A stretch of 64,000 nucleotides of DNA from Leifsonia sp052114085 (GCF_052114085.1 NZ_JBFREB010000001.1:1240001-1304000); one strand, 5' to 3'; shown: positions 50,705 to 59,733, counted from the first letter of the stretch. Translations and numbers: made by a program. Notes: generated by a model not told the origin, from the letters alone.

Positions 50705-51756
50705 GGGTTTGCCTTTCGGGATGGGATTTCTGTTGAGCGAGCGGCCGGCGGCGCCGTCGAGGCGCGCACGACCAGCCGGGCGGGGGGAAGGGCGACGTCG
50801 GCCGGTTCGCCGTCCTCCACCAGCCGCAGCAGTGCGGTGGCAGCGGCGATGCCCCAACCGGCGGGGTCGTTGTCGAGGGTGGTGAGGGACGGGTAGACGA
50901 ACGAACCGATCTGGGATCCGTCCAGCCCGGTGACCGAGAGCCCGCCCGGAAGGTCGAGCCCGCGTTCGTGTGCGACGCCCATCCCGGCGATCGCCATCGG
51001 GTCGTTCCCGTAGACGATGGCGGTGGGGCGGTCCTCTGTCTCGAGCAGGTCTTTGGTGACCCGGGCGCCCTGCTCGGGAGAGAAGTCGGTGGCGATGATC
51101 AGTGGGGCAATTCCCGCCGCGTGCGCCGCGCGCTCGAAGCGCTCGCGCCTGCGCAGTCCGTGCAGCATCCGCTCGTCGCCGGAGACGTGGGCGATGCGGC
51201 GGTGCCCGAGCCCGACCAGGTGGGCGACGAGGTCGTCGATGCCGGAGTCGTAGTCGCGGGTGATCACCGGGAAGGGGCTGCCGCCGGGAGGTGCGCCGAG
51301 CGACACGGCGAACGAGCCGAGCCGCTCGATGAGGGGGATGCGCGCATCCTCCGCCAGGAGGTCGGTCAGCAGGAAGCCGTCGACCCGTTTGTCGGCAGCG
51401 AGGCGGGCGTACGCCCGCTCTTCCGCCTCCTGGTCGGGGACGACGGTCAGCACGAGCACGTTGCCGCGCTCGGCGAGGACGGTCTCGACGCCGGCGATGA
51501 ACGCGGCGAAGAACGGGTCCACCTCGATGGTGCGGGTTTCGCGGCGGAGCACGAGGCCGAGCGCGTACGCGCGCCGGGTGGTGAGACCGCGGGCGCCGGG
51601 GTGGGGTGTCCAGCCGAGCTCCTGCGCGGTCTGCAGGATGCGTTCCCGCGTCTCGCTCTTCACGCCGGGGCGGTCGTTGAGCGTGAGCGAGACGAGCGAC
51701 TTGCTCACGCCCGCCACGCGGGCGACGTCGTTGATCGTGACGCTGGCCGGGCTCAC
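50701..51756 (-). CDS. LacI-family transcriptional regulator
   Basis: A 351-residue repressor. The HTH is VTINDVARVAGVSKSLVSLT (about 6-25), followed by the hinge and a periplasmic-binding-type ligand domain (LGLVLRRETRTIEVDPFF onward). GTG 51756 overlaps the stop of the secreted enzyme gene (GTGA). It lies inside the operon it probably controls; the matching operator TAAACCGGTTTA is at 53876-53887 ahead of the first gene. The inducer is likely an imported oligosaccharide. Confidence 0.94.
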   Translation of the reverse strand: MSPASVTINDVARVAGVSKSLVSLTLNDRPGVKSETRERILQTAQELGWTPHPGARGLTTRRAYALGLVLRRETRTIEVDPFFAAFIAGVETVLAERGNVLVLTVVPDQEAEERAYARLAADKRVDGFLLTDLLAEDARIPLIERLGSFAVSLGAPPGGSPFPVITRDYDSGIDDLVAHLVGLGHRRIAHVSGDERMLHGLRRRERFERAAHAAGIAPLIIATDFSPEQGARVTKDLLETEDRPTAIVYGNDPMAIAGMGVAHERGLDLPGGLSVTGLDGSQIGSFVYPSLTTLDNDPAGWGIAAATALLRLVEDGEPADVALPPARLVVRASTAPPAARSTEIPSRKANP

Positions 51757-53828
51757 CGCGGGCTCACCGTCGTGAAGCCGCCCGGCAGGACCAGCACGAA
51801 GCCGTGCGCGCCGACCGTCTGGGCGCGCCCGACCTGACGGCCGGCGGAGTCGTAGCTCGTCGCGGTGACCGGACCGGTCGCGTCGATCTTGTGGGGCACG
51901 GGCAGCTTGGTCGCGTTCACGTAGACGTCGAGGCTTGTAGTGCCCGCGAGTCCCAGGTGGGAGACGACCGGCTGTACGAGCACGGCATCCAGCCGGGCCG
52001 TGCCGCTGACCGTCGCCGTCACGGTCGTCGCCTGAGCGGGAACGGGCACGGGAAGTGTCTGCGGCAGCAGGAAGACAGGGCTCGGGGCGATGCCCTGGGC
52101 GCCGGCGCGGACGTTGTCCGTGCGGCCGAGAGGCAGCGTGAAGCGTCCGACGGAGGTCGTCCAGCTCGTCGTTCCTGCGCCTCCGGGCCCGAGGTCGGCG
52201 ATCGGCAGGATGCGCGCGGCGGGGTGACCCGCGGGGAGCGTCAGCGTCACGGTCGAGCCCGCGTCCGCCTGCAGGTACGCGCCGCCCGACCAGTTGGCCG
52301 AACCCGTCCACGCGGACGGCGGGGTGACGGTGGTGACCGGGCCCGTCGTGGTTCCGCTCTCCGCCTCGACGACCTTCAGTCCGTCGGTGGCTGTCGTGCG
52401 GGTGAGGGAGGTGGCGGCGCGGGCGATGGCTGGATGCGCATCCAGCGCCAGCATGCTGAGCTGCGTGTGGATGACCGACTCGGCCCCGCAGTTGTGGTTG
52501 ATCGTGCCGTCGGCGGCGATGCCGTCGACGCAGACTCCGGTCGCCGGATCGTAGGCAGGAGCCCCGGCACGGTTGGCACCGAAGTACCAGGCGGCCTGCG
52601 CTCCGGCGAGTGCTGCCAGGCCCGCGGCACCGGTCGCGTCGGAGGCCGCGATCAGGCTCTCGAGGCGAGAGTCCACTCCGTACGCGATCTGGGTGCGATC
52701 GGCCGGGGTGGGCGTCCAGCCGTTGTCCGGGCCGCCCGTCGCCAGCAGTTGCGCGGTGAACTGGGCGACGTCGGTGGTCGCCGCCTTCTGCAGGCCGCTG
52801 TCACCGAGCACTCGGGCCGCGGCGGTGAGTGCGGCGGGCTGCATCCCCGCCCAGGCGTGCCAGAAGGTGGGGGAGTTCGCCTCGGGCAGCAGAGCGCCGA
52901 ACGGCCACTGGCCGACGCCTCCGCTCTGCAGCTTCGCGATGCCTTCGGCGTAGTGTGCGAGCGCGGTTCGTGCGGCCTGGTCGCTCGGCTTCGCGCCCGA
53001 GTACGCACTCAGGCCGAGCACGGCCTCCGCGGTGGCGCCGGCGCTGCCGACGATCAGCCAGCCCGGCACTGTCACTCCGTTGGCGACCTGTGTCTGCGGG
53101 TACTGCGCGAGCGATTGCCGCTGCAGAGCGGAGACGGCCAGGTCCATCCGCTGGCCGAGGAACGACGCGAACGCCGGGTCGGCCGAGCGGAAGCCGGCAT
53201 AGCCCTCGCCGAGCGCCCAGACGGTGCGCGCCAGCCAGAACGACTCGGCCGAATCGGACGGGTCCGGGAGCTCCTTCGGGATGGCCGAGGGGTTCAGGGT
53301 TCCATCGTGCTGCTGCCAGAGCACCACATTGCCGGCGTTCGGCCCGTCCGCGGTCTGCAGGTACGTGAGCGAGCGGAGCAGCTCGTACGCGGTCGTCCGG
53401 CTGGACGCCGTACCGTTCTGCTTCCAGTCGCGCAGATAGACGACGGCGGCGCGCGAGATGTCGTCAGCGTCGTACGCACCCTGCGCGTACCAGCCGCGCG
53501 CGGGATCCGTGACGGGACCGCCCCCGACGCGATGGAAGGTACCGTCGGACTGCCGGTCGGCATAGACCCACGGCGCCCGCGCCGTCGGCTCCTCGGCCGC
53601 GCGGTAGGTCGTGTGACCGGGGACGCCCGCGAGGAGCGGCACATCGTCGAGCAGGAAGTCGAGGTGCGACAGATTCGTCAGCTTCGGCACAGCGGAAGCG
53701 GCCGAATGAGACGTCGCGGGAGCGACCATCGCGGCCTGCGCGGGCAGCGCGACAGCCGTGACGGCGAGCGCTGCGCCCAGAGTAAAGGCGAGCGCCGCCC
53801 GCGGCATGATCAGTTGTCGGCTACGCAT
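51753..53828 (-). CDS. Secreted (alpha/alpha)6-barrel-like glycan-active protein
   Basis: A 691-residue exported protein: signal peptide (about 1-33, ending LPAQAA), a long alpha-helical domain (about 45-490) with Trp/Tyr/Asp-rich repeats, and a C-terminal beta region (about 495-691, EAESGTTTGPVTTVT onward) like a carbohydrate-binding module. WYFGANRAGAPAYDPATGVC and NCGAESVIHTQLSMLALDAH (in parts) resemble six-hairpin glycosidases. The enzyme family and substrate are not certain. First gene of a seven-gene operon, so it probably releases the oligosaccharide imported by the ABC system. Confidence 0.75.
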   Translation of the reverse strand: MRSRQLIMPRAALAFTLGAALAVTAVALPAQAAMVAPATSHSAASAVPKLTNLSHLDFLLDDVPLLAGVPGHTTYRAAEEPTARAPWVYADRQSDGTFHRVGGGPVTDPARGWYAQGAYDADDISRAAVVYLRDWKQNGTASSRTTAYELLRSLTYLQTADGPNAGNVVLWQQHDGTLNPSAIPKELPDPSDSAESFWLARTVWALGEGYAGFRSADPAFASFLGQRMDLAVSALQRQSLAQYPQTQVANGVTVPGWLIVGSAGATAEAVLGLSAYSGAKPSDQAARTALAHYAEGIAKLQSGGVGQWPFGALLPEANSPTFWHAWAGMQPAALTAAARVLGDSGLQKAATTDVAQFTAQLLATGGPDNGWTPTPADRTQIAYGVDSRLESLIAASDATGAAGLAALAGAQAAWYFGANRAGAPAYDPATGVCVDGIAADGTINHNCGAESVIHTQLSMLALDAHPAIARAATSLTRTTATDGLKVVEAESGTTTGPVTTVTPPSAWTGSANWSGGAYLQADAGSTVTLTLPAGHPAARILPIADLGPGGAGTTSWTTSVGRFTLPLGRTDNVRAGAQGIAPSPVFLLPQTLPVPVPAQATTVTATVSGTARLDAVLVQPVVSHLGLAGTTSLDVYVNATKLPVPHKIDATGPVTATSYDSAGRQVGRAQTVGAHGFVLVLPGGFTTVSPR

Positions 53829-53875
53829 CGTTGCGACCCCTCAAGGTTGTGCGGCTGGCGGTCCAAGCCGTCATC

Positions 53876-53887
53876 TAAACCGGTTTA
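53876..53887. promoter_or_regulatory. LacI-type operator of the glycan operon
   Basis: TAAACCGGTTTA is a perfect 12-base palindrome with the central CG typical of LacI-family operators, 48 bases upstream of the first gene start. It also faces the divergent gene at 54009. Confidence 0.75.
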
Positions 53888-54008
53888 AAGGACGGTAGGC
53901 GCGGTCGTGAGGAAAGTCAACATGACTCTTGTGAAGGTCCCTAGCGCGCGACGAGACTGGCGGGACCGCGACCGACGACGCCGCACCGACGGGGCAGGAG
54001 GACCACCT

Positions 54009-55130
54009 GTGGAGTACAAAGACATTCCCACCAAGGCCGACGTCGAAAGGATCTCCGCCCTCCGGCAACCGGGTTGCGTGAGTATTTACCTGCCTACCGG
54101 GACAACACCGGCGGAGGCGGATCGGGCGCGCATCGAGCTCAAGAATCATCTCGGCACCGCGGTCAGAGCGCTCCAGGAGCTGGGGTTGGCACGCTCGCGC
54201 GTCCAGTCGATCCAGACCGAGGGGGAGCGCATCCTGGAGGATCGCGATTTCTGGCGGTACCAGTCGCGCTCTCTCGCCGTCTTCCTCGACGGCGACCTGG
54301 CGGAGACCTTCCGCCTCCCCAACAGGCTCAGCACCGCGTGCGAGATCGCGGACCGGTTCTACGTGAAGCCGCTGCTGCGCGCGCTGACCTTCCCGCAGTC
54401 GGCGCTCATCCTCGCTCTGGCGGGAAACTCCGTGCGGTTGCTGCACATCACCCCTGACCGCCCCGCGGAGCGGATGGACGTGCCGGGGATGCCGCGCGAC
54501 GTCGCCGACGCGGTCGGGCTCGCTTCGGTGAGCGGTCGCTCGCCCGACGGGCGGATTCAGGGTTCGGAGGGCCAGAAGGTGAGGATGCTGGAGTACGCGC
54601 AGGCGATCGAACGCGCTCTCCACCCGCTCCTCGCGAACTCGACCGAGCCGCTGATCCTCGCCGCTGCGGAGCCGCTCGCGGGCATCTTCCGTGGGGTCAG
54701 CGACTATCCGCGGCTGGTGGCCGAGACGATCGCCGGCAACCCCGAGGACAAGACGGATGAGGAACTCGCCGGCGAGGCCAGGGGCGTGCTCGACCGGCTC
54801 TACGCCGGCAAAGTCGCCGCGCTGCGGGAGGCGTACGAAGCACGCATCGCCGCCGGAACGGCGCTGGTCGACCTGAGCGACATCGCCCGTGCGGCGACTT
54901 TCGGTGCCGTCGAGTCGCTCGTGATCGACATCGACCGCCGGGTGCCGGGGACGGTCGACGACGAGACGGGAGCGATCACCCTGGACGACGAGGACGAACC
55001 CGGCGAGTACGGCGTCGTGGACGAGATCCTGCGGCGGGCGCTCGGGTCGAAGGCGAAGGTCTATGCGTTGCGCGCGGAGGACGTTCCCGGAGGAGGAGCA
55101 GCGGCCGCCGCGGTGCGCTATCCGGTCTGA
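54009..55130 (+). CDS. baeRF-like protein (bacterial relative of eRF1/Dom34 domains)
   Basis: A 373-residue protein whose layout fits the baeRF families: an N-terminal alpha/beta domain (CVSIYLPTGTTPAEADRARI, then LAVFLDGDLAETFRLP), a central eRF1 domain-2-like part and a C-terminal L7Ae-like part (LVDLSDIARAATFGAVESLV, about 285-305). The group is proposed to act in ribosome rescue or hibernation. The start GTG 54009 has an AGGAGG box 7 bases upstream; the frame extends further 5' but into the operator region. It is divergent from the glycan operon. Confidence 0.75.
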   Translation: MEYKDIPTKADVERISALRQPGCVSIYLPTGTTPAEADRARIELKNHLGTAVRALQELGLARSRVQSIQTEGERILEDRDFWRYQSRSLAVFLDGDLAETFRLPNRLSTACEIADRFYVKPLLRALTFPQSALILALAGNSVRLLHITPDRPAERMDVPGMPRDVADAVGLASVSGRSPDGRIQGSEGQKVRMLEYAQAIERALHPLLANSTEPLILAAAEPLAGIFRGVSDYPRLVAETIAGNPEDKTDEELAGEARGVLDRLYAGKVAALREAYEARIAAGTALVDLSDIARAATFGAVESLVIDIDRRVPGTVDDETGAITLDDEDEPGEYGVVDEILRRALGSKAKVYALRAEDVPGGGAAAAAVRYPV

Positions 55131-55151
55131 GCGTCGGCCCGAGCCGGTGAC

Positions 55152-55658
55152 TCAGCGCCGCGACTGCAGCGCCAGCACCAGGAACTCCTGGACGCCGGCC
55201 AGCCAGTCGTAGACCACGCGCTGCAGCGCCGACTCCTGGTCGTGGATGTCGCCCTCGTCGCCGTCCTCGAGGATGCCGAGACGTGCCGCCAGCACCAGGC
55301 GGATGTCCGTGATCGACCGCAGCCAGGCGGTCGCCTGCGCCTCGTCGAGGGATACCTCCACGAGGTCGCCATCGCTCTGGGCCAGCGACTCGATGACGAC
55401 GCGAGCGTTCGCCTCCTTGCGATCCGCGAGGCCCGCCGCGGTGAAGCGGCGGAACTCGGCCGACGCCGCAGCGTCGCCGGGATACGCGTCGGGCAGCAGA
55501 CGGACCAGCGCAGGGTCGATACCGGCGGCCCCGTCCGGCTTGGCGGCAGCTCGCGCGAGCTCCACGACCTCCTCCGCCAGGGACACCAGGAGGTGCACTT
55601 CCTCCTCCTGGAAGCGCCCGACCACGCGGCCGTCCTTCCGCTTCCGGAACGGGATCAC
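55152..55658 (-). CDS. DUF2017 family protein
   Basis: A 168-residue actinobacterial protein (VIPFRKRKDGRVVGRFQEEE at the start; helical, acidic). DUF2017 genes almost always follow clpS in Actinobacteria, as here with a GTGA overlap, suggesting a role in the Clp system. No catalytic motif is seen. The downstream side converges on the baeRF-like gene with a 21-base gap. Confidence 0.88.
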   Translation of the reverse strand: MIPFRKRKDGRVVGRFQEEEVHLLVSLAEEVVELARAAAKPDGAAGIDPALVRLLPDAYPGDAAASAEFRRFTAAGLADRKEANARVVIESLAQSDGDLVEVSLDEAQATAWLRSITDIRLVLAARLGILEDGDEGDIHDQESALQRVVYDWLAGVQEFLVLALQSRR

Positions 55659-55960
55659 GCGTCCGCCTTGGTCAGCGTCGCCCACAGCCCGTAGTCGTGC
55701 ATGGCCTCCACATGCCGCTCCATCTCCTCGCGCGTCCCTGTCGCGACGACCGCGCGTCCCTCGTTGTGGACAAGCATCATCAGCCGTTTCGCCTCCCGCC
55801 GGGAGAACCCGAAGTACGACTGGAAGACGTAGGTCACGTAGCTCATCAGGTTGACCGGGTCGTTCCAGACGATCGTGATCCACGGGGTGCCCAGCTCGAG
55901 CAGCACATCCGTGCCGGTCTCCTCCAGAGTGCCCGCGTCGGCGGTCGGGGAGGGGCTCAC
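55655..55960 (-). CDS. clpS: ATP-dependent Clp protease adaptor ClpS
   Basis: A 101-residue N-end-rule adaptor that delivers substrates to ClpAP/ClpCP. PWITIVWNDPVNLMSYVTYVFQSYFGFSR and HNEGRAVV with MLVH (in parts) hold the Asn/Asp pocket and the binding helix. GTG 55960 overlaps the preceding GH15 gene by GTGA and the stop overlaps DUF2017 by GTGA, so the three genes form one unit. Confidence 0.95.
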   Translation of the reverse strand: MSPSPTADAGTLEETGTDVLLELGTPWITIVWNDPVNLMSYVTYVFQSYFGFSRREAKRLMMLVHNEGRAVVATGTREEMERHVEAMHDYGLWATLTKADA

Positions 55961-57732
55961 AGCGGGTGGCCGCCAATCGCGTCCGCTGCGCGAACCAGGG
56001 CCAGGTGCGTGAGCGCCTGCGGCGTATTGCCCGCGTGCGACCGGCCCTCGATGTCGTATTCCTCGGAGAGCATGCCGACGTCGTTCGCCAGGCCGACCAG
56101 TCGATCCATCATCCGGATCGCGTCGTCGTGGCGGCCGGAGGTCGCGTATTGCTCCACCAGCCAGAATGAGCACGCGAGGAAGGGATGCTCGCCTGGCGGC
56201 AGGCCGTCCACCCCCGACTCGGTGCGGTACCGCAGCAGCAGGCCGTCCCGCAGCAGGTCCTGCTCGATCGCGCGAACGGTTCCGAGCATGCGCGGGTCGT
56301 CCGCGTCGATGTAGCCGACCTGCGAGAGCTGCAGGAGCGACGCATCCACCTCGGAACTGCCGTAGTGCTGCACGTAGGTGCCGCGGTGCGCATCCCATCC
56401 GTTGGACTCGATGTCGGCGCGGATGGCGTCACGCTCCCGCTTCCAGCGCTCCACCGGCCCGTCGAGGTGGTAGTCCTCGACGGCGCGGATGGCGCAGTCG
56501 AACGCCGCCCAGACGAGCGCGCGCGAGTGGGTGAACTGCCTCGGCTTGTCGCGGATCTCCCAGATGCCGTGGTCCGGCTCGCGCCAATGCTGCTCGAGGT
56601 AGCCCATCAGCGCCCGCTGCAGTGCCCACGAGAAGCGCGTCTCGGCATTGCCCGCGCGGCGGCCGCGGTCGAGGGCGAGCATGACCTCGCCGATCACATC
56701 CGCCTGGAACTGTGTGGAGGCGTCGTTGCCGATCCGTACGGGATGCGCTCCCTGGTAGCCGGGGAGGCTGTCGATGATGCGCTCGTTCAGATCGCGTTCG
56801 CCGGACAGCCCGTACATGATCTGCACGTCGCCGGGGTCGCCGGCGACCGCGCGGAGCAGCCAGTCGCGCCAGTGGTCGATGTAGCCGTTGTAGCCGTGGG
56901 CCAGGAGCACGCCGATGGTGAGGGAGGCGTCCCGCAGCCAGACGTAGCGGTAGTCCCAGTTGCGTTCTCCGCCGAACGCCTCGGGCAGCGAGGTCGTGGC
57001 GGCGGCGACGATGCCGCCCGTTTCCAGGTGCGAGAGCGCGCGCAGGAGGAGCAGCGAGCGGACGACCTCGTCGCGGTACGGCCCCTGGTGCTCGCTGGCA
57101 CTCGCCCACTCCGTCCACCAGCCGCGGGTGAGCTCCAGAGACCCTTCGACGTCGAGGGCCGGGGGAGCGTCGCGATGGGAGGGGTACCAGGTGAGGGTGA
57201 GGTCGACGGTCTGACCGGCATGGACGACGAACTCGCCCTGGTGGGAGTGGTTGGCCGGGTGCAGCTCGGCGCCGCGGACGACGATGGCGTCAGGACCGGC
57301 GACCGCGATCAGGGAATGCGGACGGTCGGCTTTCTCCTGCCGCACCCACGGGATGGCTGTCGCGTAACCGAAGCGGATGCGCAGATCCTGGTGCATCCGA
57401 ACCGACCCGCGGACGCCGCGCACCCGACGGACGATGTCCGCACGGTGGTCGTGCATCGGCATGAGGTCGACGACCTCCACCTCACCCTCCGACGTCTCCC
57501 ACCGGGTGACGAGGATCATCGTGTCCTTCTCGTAGTGCCGGGTGCTCGTCGACGAGGCATCGGCGGGCGCGAGCAGCCAGCGGCCGTGATCCTCCGTCCC
57601 GAGCAGAGCACCGAACATCGAGCGGGAGTCGTAGCGCGGCAGGCACAGCCAGTCGATGCTTCCGTCCTTACCGACGAGGGCCCCGGTGAAGCAGTCACTG
57701 ATCAGGGCGTAATCCTCGATGGGGAGCGACAT
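55957..57732 (-). CDS. GH15 glucoamylase-like glycoside hydrolase
   Basis: A 591-residue enzyme without signal peptide. The N-terminal beta domain begins PIEDYALISDCFTGALVGKDG and SIDWLCLPRYDSRSMFGALL is typical of bacterial GH15; the catalytic (alpha/alpha)6 barrel carries the general acid in GIWEIRDKPRQFTHSR (Glu near 391) and the general base in SEEYDIEG (Glu near 557-558). Relatives act as trehalases or glucan 1,4/1,6-alpha-glucosidases. ATG 57732 has GGA upstream and a CATACT box; the gene is divergent from zwf, hinting at glycogen/trehalose use feeding the pentose phosphate path. Confidence 0.92.
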   Translation of the reverse strand: MSLPIEDYALISDCFTGALVGKDGSIDWLCLPRYDSRSMFGALLGTEDHGRWLLAPADASSTSTRHYEKDTMILVTRWETSEGEVEVVDLMPMHDHRADIVRRVRGVRGSVRMHQDLRIRFGYATAIPWVRQEKADRPHSLIAVAGPDAIVVRGAELHPANHSHQGEFVVHAGQTVDLTLTWYPSHRDAPPALDVEGSLELTRGWWTEWASASEHQGPYRDEVVRSLLLLRALSHLETGGIVAAATTSLPEAFGGERNWDYRYVWLRDASLTIGVLLAHGYNGYIDHWRDWLLRAVAGDPGDVQIMYGLSGERDLNERIIDSLPGYQGAHPVRIGNDASTQFQADVIGEVMLALDRGRRAGNAETRFSWALQRALMGYLEQHWREPDHGIWEIRDKPRQFTHSRALVWAAFDCAIRAVEDYHLDGPVERWKRERDAIRADIESNGWDAHRGTYVQHYGSSEVDASLLQLSQVGYIDADDPRMLGTVRAIEQDLLRDGLLLRYRTESGVDGLPPGEHPFLACSFWLVEQYATSGRHDDAIRMMDRLVGLANDVGMLSEEYDIEGRSHAGNTPQALTHLALVRAADAIGGHPL

Positions 57733-57748
57733 ATTTCCAGTATGGCCG

Positions 57749-57754
57749 TACTGT
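57749..57754 (+). promoter_or_regulatory. TACTGT -10 box of zwf
   Basis: TACTGT ends 7 bases before ATG 57762, supporting that start over GTG 57753 and a leaderless transcript. Confidence 0.5.
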
Positions 57755-57761
57755 GATGGGC

Positions 57762-59138
57762 ATGACGCAGTCCGTGGACACTCTTGTGATTCTCGGAGCA
57801 TCGGGCGACCTCACGTCACGGCTCCTCCTGCCTGCCATCGGACAACTGCTCACGGACCAACCGGACCGTGCTTTCACGCTGGTCGGGTCGAGCAGCGACG
57901 ACCTGGACGATGACGCCTGGCGGGCTGTGGTGAAGAAGTCGTTCGCGACCGTCGACGCCACCGGGGATGCGGTGAAGCGGCTCCTGAAGGAGACGCGCTA
58001 CGTCAAGTCCGACGCCACGAGCGCGGACGATCTGAAGAGCCTGCTGGACAGCGTGGACGGCGTGCCCGCTCTGTATTTCGCCCTGCCGCCGGCCATTACT
58101 GCCAAGGCGTGCCGTGCGCTGGGGACGTTCGAGCTGCCGAAGGGACTGACGCTCGCGCTGGAGAAGCCGTTCGGCACCGACCGGAAGAGCGCCATCGCGC
58201 TGAACGAGCAGCTCGCGCGCCTCGTGCCCGAGGACCAGATCCACCGCGTCGATCACTTCCTGGGGCGCTCCAGCGTGTTCAACATTCTGGGCGTGCGCTT
58301 TGCGAACAGCATCCTGGAGCCGATCTGGGACAGCCTGCACATCGAGCGCGTCGACGTCATCTACGACGAGACGCTCGGCCTCGAGAACCGCGCCCGGTAC
58401 TACGACGGAGCCGGCGCCCTGATGGACATGATCCAGAGCCACCTGCTCCAGGTCATGGCGGTGCTGGCGATGGAGCCGCCGTCGACGCTGGAAGCCGCCG
58501 ACCTGCGCGACGCCAAGCAGCTGGTGCTGCGGGCGACGAAGGTGTGGGAGGGCGACCCGGTCACGGCGAGCCGGCGCGCCCGCTACGCAGCGGGGAAGAT
58601 CGACGGCAAGAAACTGCGGGCCTACGCGGACGAAGACGGAGTCGACCCGTCACGCGAGACCGAGACGCTCGCCGAGGTCACCCTCCAGGTCGACACCTGG
58701 CGCTGGAAGGGCGTCCCGTTCACGCTCCGCTCGGGGAAGGCCCTCGGCGGCCGGCGGCGCGAGATGGTGATCACCTTCACGCCGGCTCAGCACGTGCCCA
58801 CCGGCCTCAAAGGAGCGATGGATCCGGCCCAGCTGCGGCTGATGTTCGCGCCCGACTCCATGTCGCTCGAGGTCAACATCAACGGCACGGGCGACCCGTA
58901 CGAGCTGGAACGGACCACCTTGACGGCCGAGTTCGGGCCGGGCGCGCTGCTGGCGTACGGGGAAGTCCTCGAGGGCATCCTCGACGGCGACCCGACGCTG
59001 TCGGTCCGCGCGGACACGGCGGTGGAGTGCTGGCGGATCGTGGAGCCGGTGCTGAAGGCCTGGCGTGACGGGAAGGTGCCGCTGGAGGAATATCCGGCGG
59101 GGTCGGAAGGTCCGAAGGACTGGCCGGAGCTCGGCTGA
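57762..59138 (+). CDS. zwf: Glucose-6-phosphate dehydrogenase
   Basis: A 458-residue enzyme making 6-phosphogluconolactone and NADPH. The coenzyme loop is GASGDLTSRLLLPA (about 12-25), the active-site segment RVDHFLGRSSVFNI, and EKPFGTD a conserved substrate region. The usual RIDHYLGK is varied to RVDHFLGR, so the lysine after the motif is Arg here; this occurs in some actinobacterial Zwf paralogues. This may therefore be a second, non-operon G6PDH, since tkt, tal and opcA are not next to it. Confidence 0.92.
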   Translation: MTQSVDTLVILGASGDLTSRLLLPAIGQLLTDQPDRAFTLVGSSSDDLDDDAWRAVVKKSFATVDATGDAVKRLLKETRYVKSDATSADDLKSLLDSVDGVPALYFALPPAITAKACRALGTFELPKGLTLALEKPFGTDRKSAIALNEQLARLVPEDQIHRVDHFLGRSSVFNILGVRFANSILEPIWDSLHIERVDVIYDETLGLENRARYYDGAGALMDMIQSHLLQVMAVLAMEPPSTLEAADLRDAKQLVLRATKVWEGDPVTASRRARYAAGKIDGKKLRAYADEDGVDPSRETETLAEVTLQVDTWRWKGVPFTLRSGKALGGRRREMVITFTPAQHVPTGLKGAMDPAQLRLMFAPDSMSLEVNINGTGDPYELERTTLTAEFGPGALLAYGEVLEGILDGDPTLSVRADTAVECWRIVEPVLKAWRDGKVPLEEYPAGSEGPKDWPELG

Positions 59139-59154
59139 CGGCGGAAGGCCGCCG

Positions 59155-59664
59155 TCAGGCCGCGGAGCGGTGAGCGACGACCGGGAATTCCCCGGTCACC
59201 GGCTTGCGCAGGTCCGTCCACTGGGTGATGGGCGCCGGCTCCCAGCTGAACGCGGCCGGCTCAAGCTCGGCTGCAGGCACCGGCTCGATTGCGGGCTCGT
59301 CGGCGGCGGGGGCTTCGGCCACGACCGCGACCGGCTCCCTCGCGACCGTCTCCTCGACGATCGTGGCGGGCGCGTCGGCGACGGCCGGCGCGAGATGCTG
59401 CGGCTCCGAGAGCGCTTCACCGGCCTCCAGCCGGCGGCGTGCTTCGGCGATCGCTGCGGCGATGCCGACCGAGACCGACTGGGCGAGGATCGAATGGAAG
59501 ATGGCGTCGGTGTCGTTCTGCGCGCGACGGATGACCGTCCACTCGCCGTTCTCGCCGATCAGCTCCGCAACCTTGGTGTGCACGAGCTCGAGGATCTGGG
59601 CGTCCGTCAACTGCGGGACTGGAGCCGCCGCAACTGCCGCGACATGCCGCCTACGACCAAACAT
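59155..59664 (-). CDS. Hypothetical acidic protein with Ala/Pro/Glu-rich C-terminus
   Basis: A 169-residue protein. The N-terminal half (about 15-85) is helical and regular (LTDAQILELVHTKVAELIGE, GIAAAIAEARRRLEAGEALS). The second half is low-complexity, rich in Ala, Pro, Glu and Val, probably disordered. Basic residues open the protein (MFGRRRH). No family is recognised. ATG 59664 is chosen because the upstream stretch lacks a coding pattern. Confidence 0.65.
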   Translation of the reverse strand: MFGRRRHVAAVAAAPVPQLTDAQILELVHTKVAELIGENGEWTVIRRAQNDTDAIFHSILAQSVSVGIAAAIAEARRRLEAGEALSEPQHLAPAVADAPATIVEETVAREPVAVVAEAPAADEPAIEPVPAAELEPAAFSWEPAPITQWTDLRKPVTGEFPVVAHRSAA

Positions 59665-59711
59665 CGCGCAACCCCTTCCAGGTTCACTGTTGAATACAAG
59701 TGTCCTGGACA

Positions 59712-59733
59712 TCCAGCGCGGAAACCCGCTGGA
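59712..59733. terminator. Weak stem-loop before the small membrane protein's 3' end
   Basis: TCCAGCG (59712-59718) pairs with CGCTGGA (59727-59733) around 8 bases; GTGTCC and GGACAC extend it discontinuously. It lies after the gene at 59765. Confidence 0.4.

Noticed and set aside
51804..53888. 694-residue plus-strand frame antisense to the secreted enzyme
   Set aside because: Arg/Gly-rich antisense artefact; the minus strand has a signal peptide and operon overlaps.
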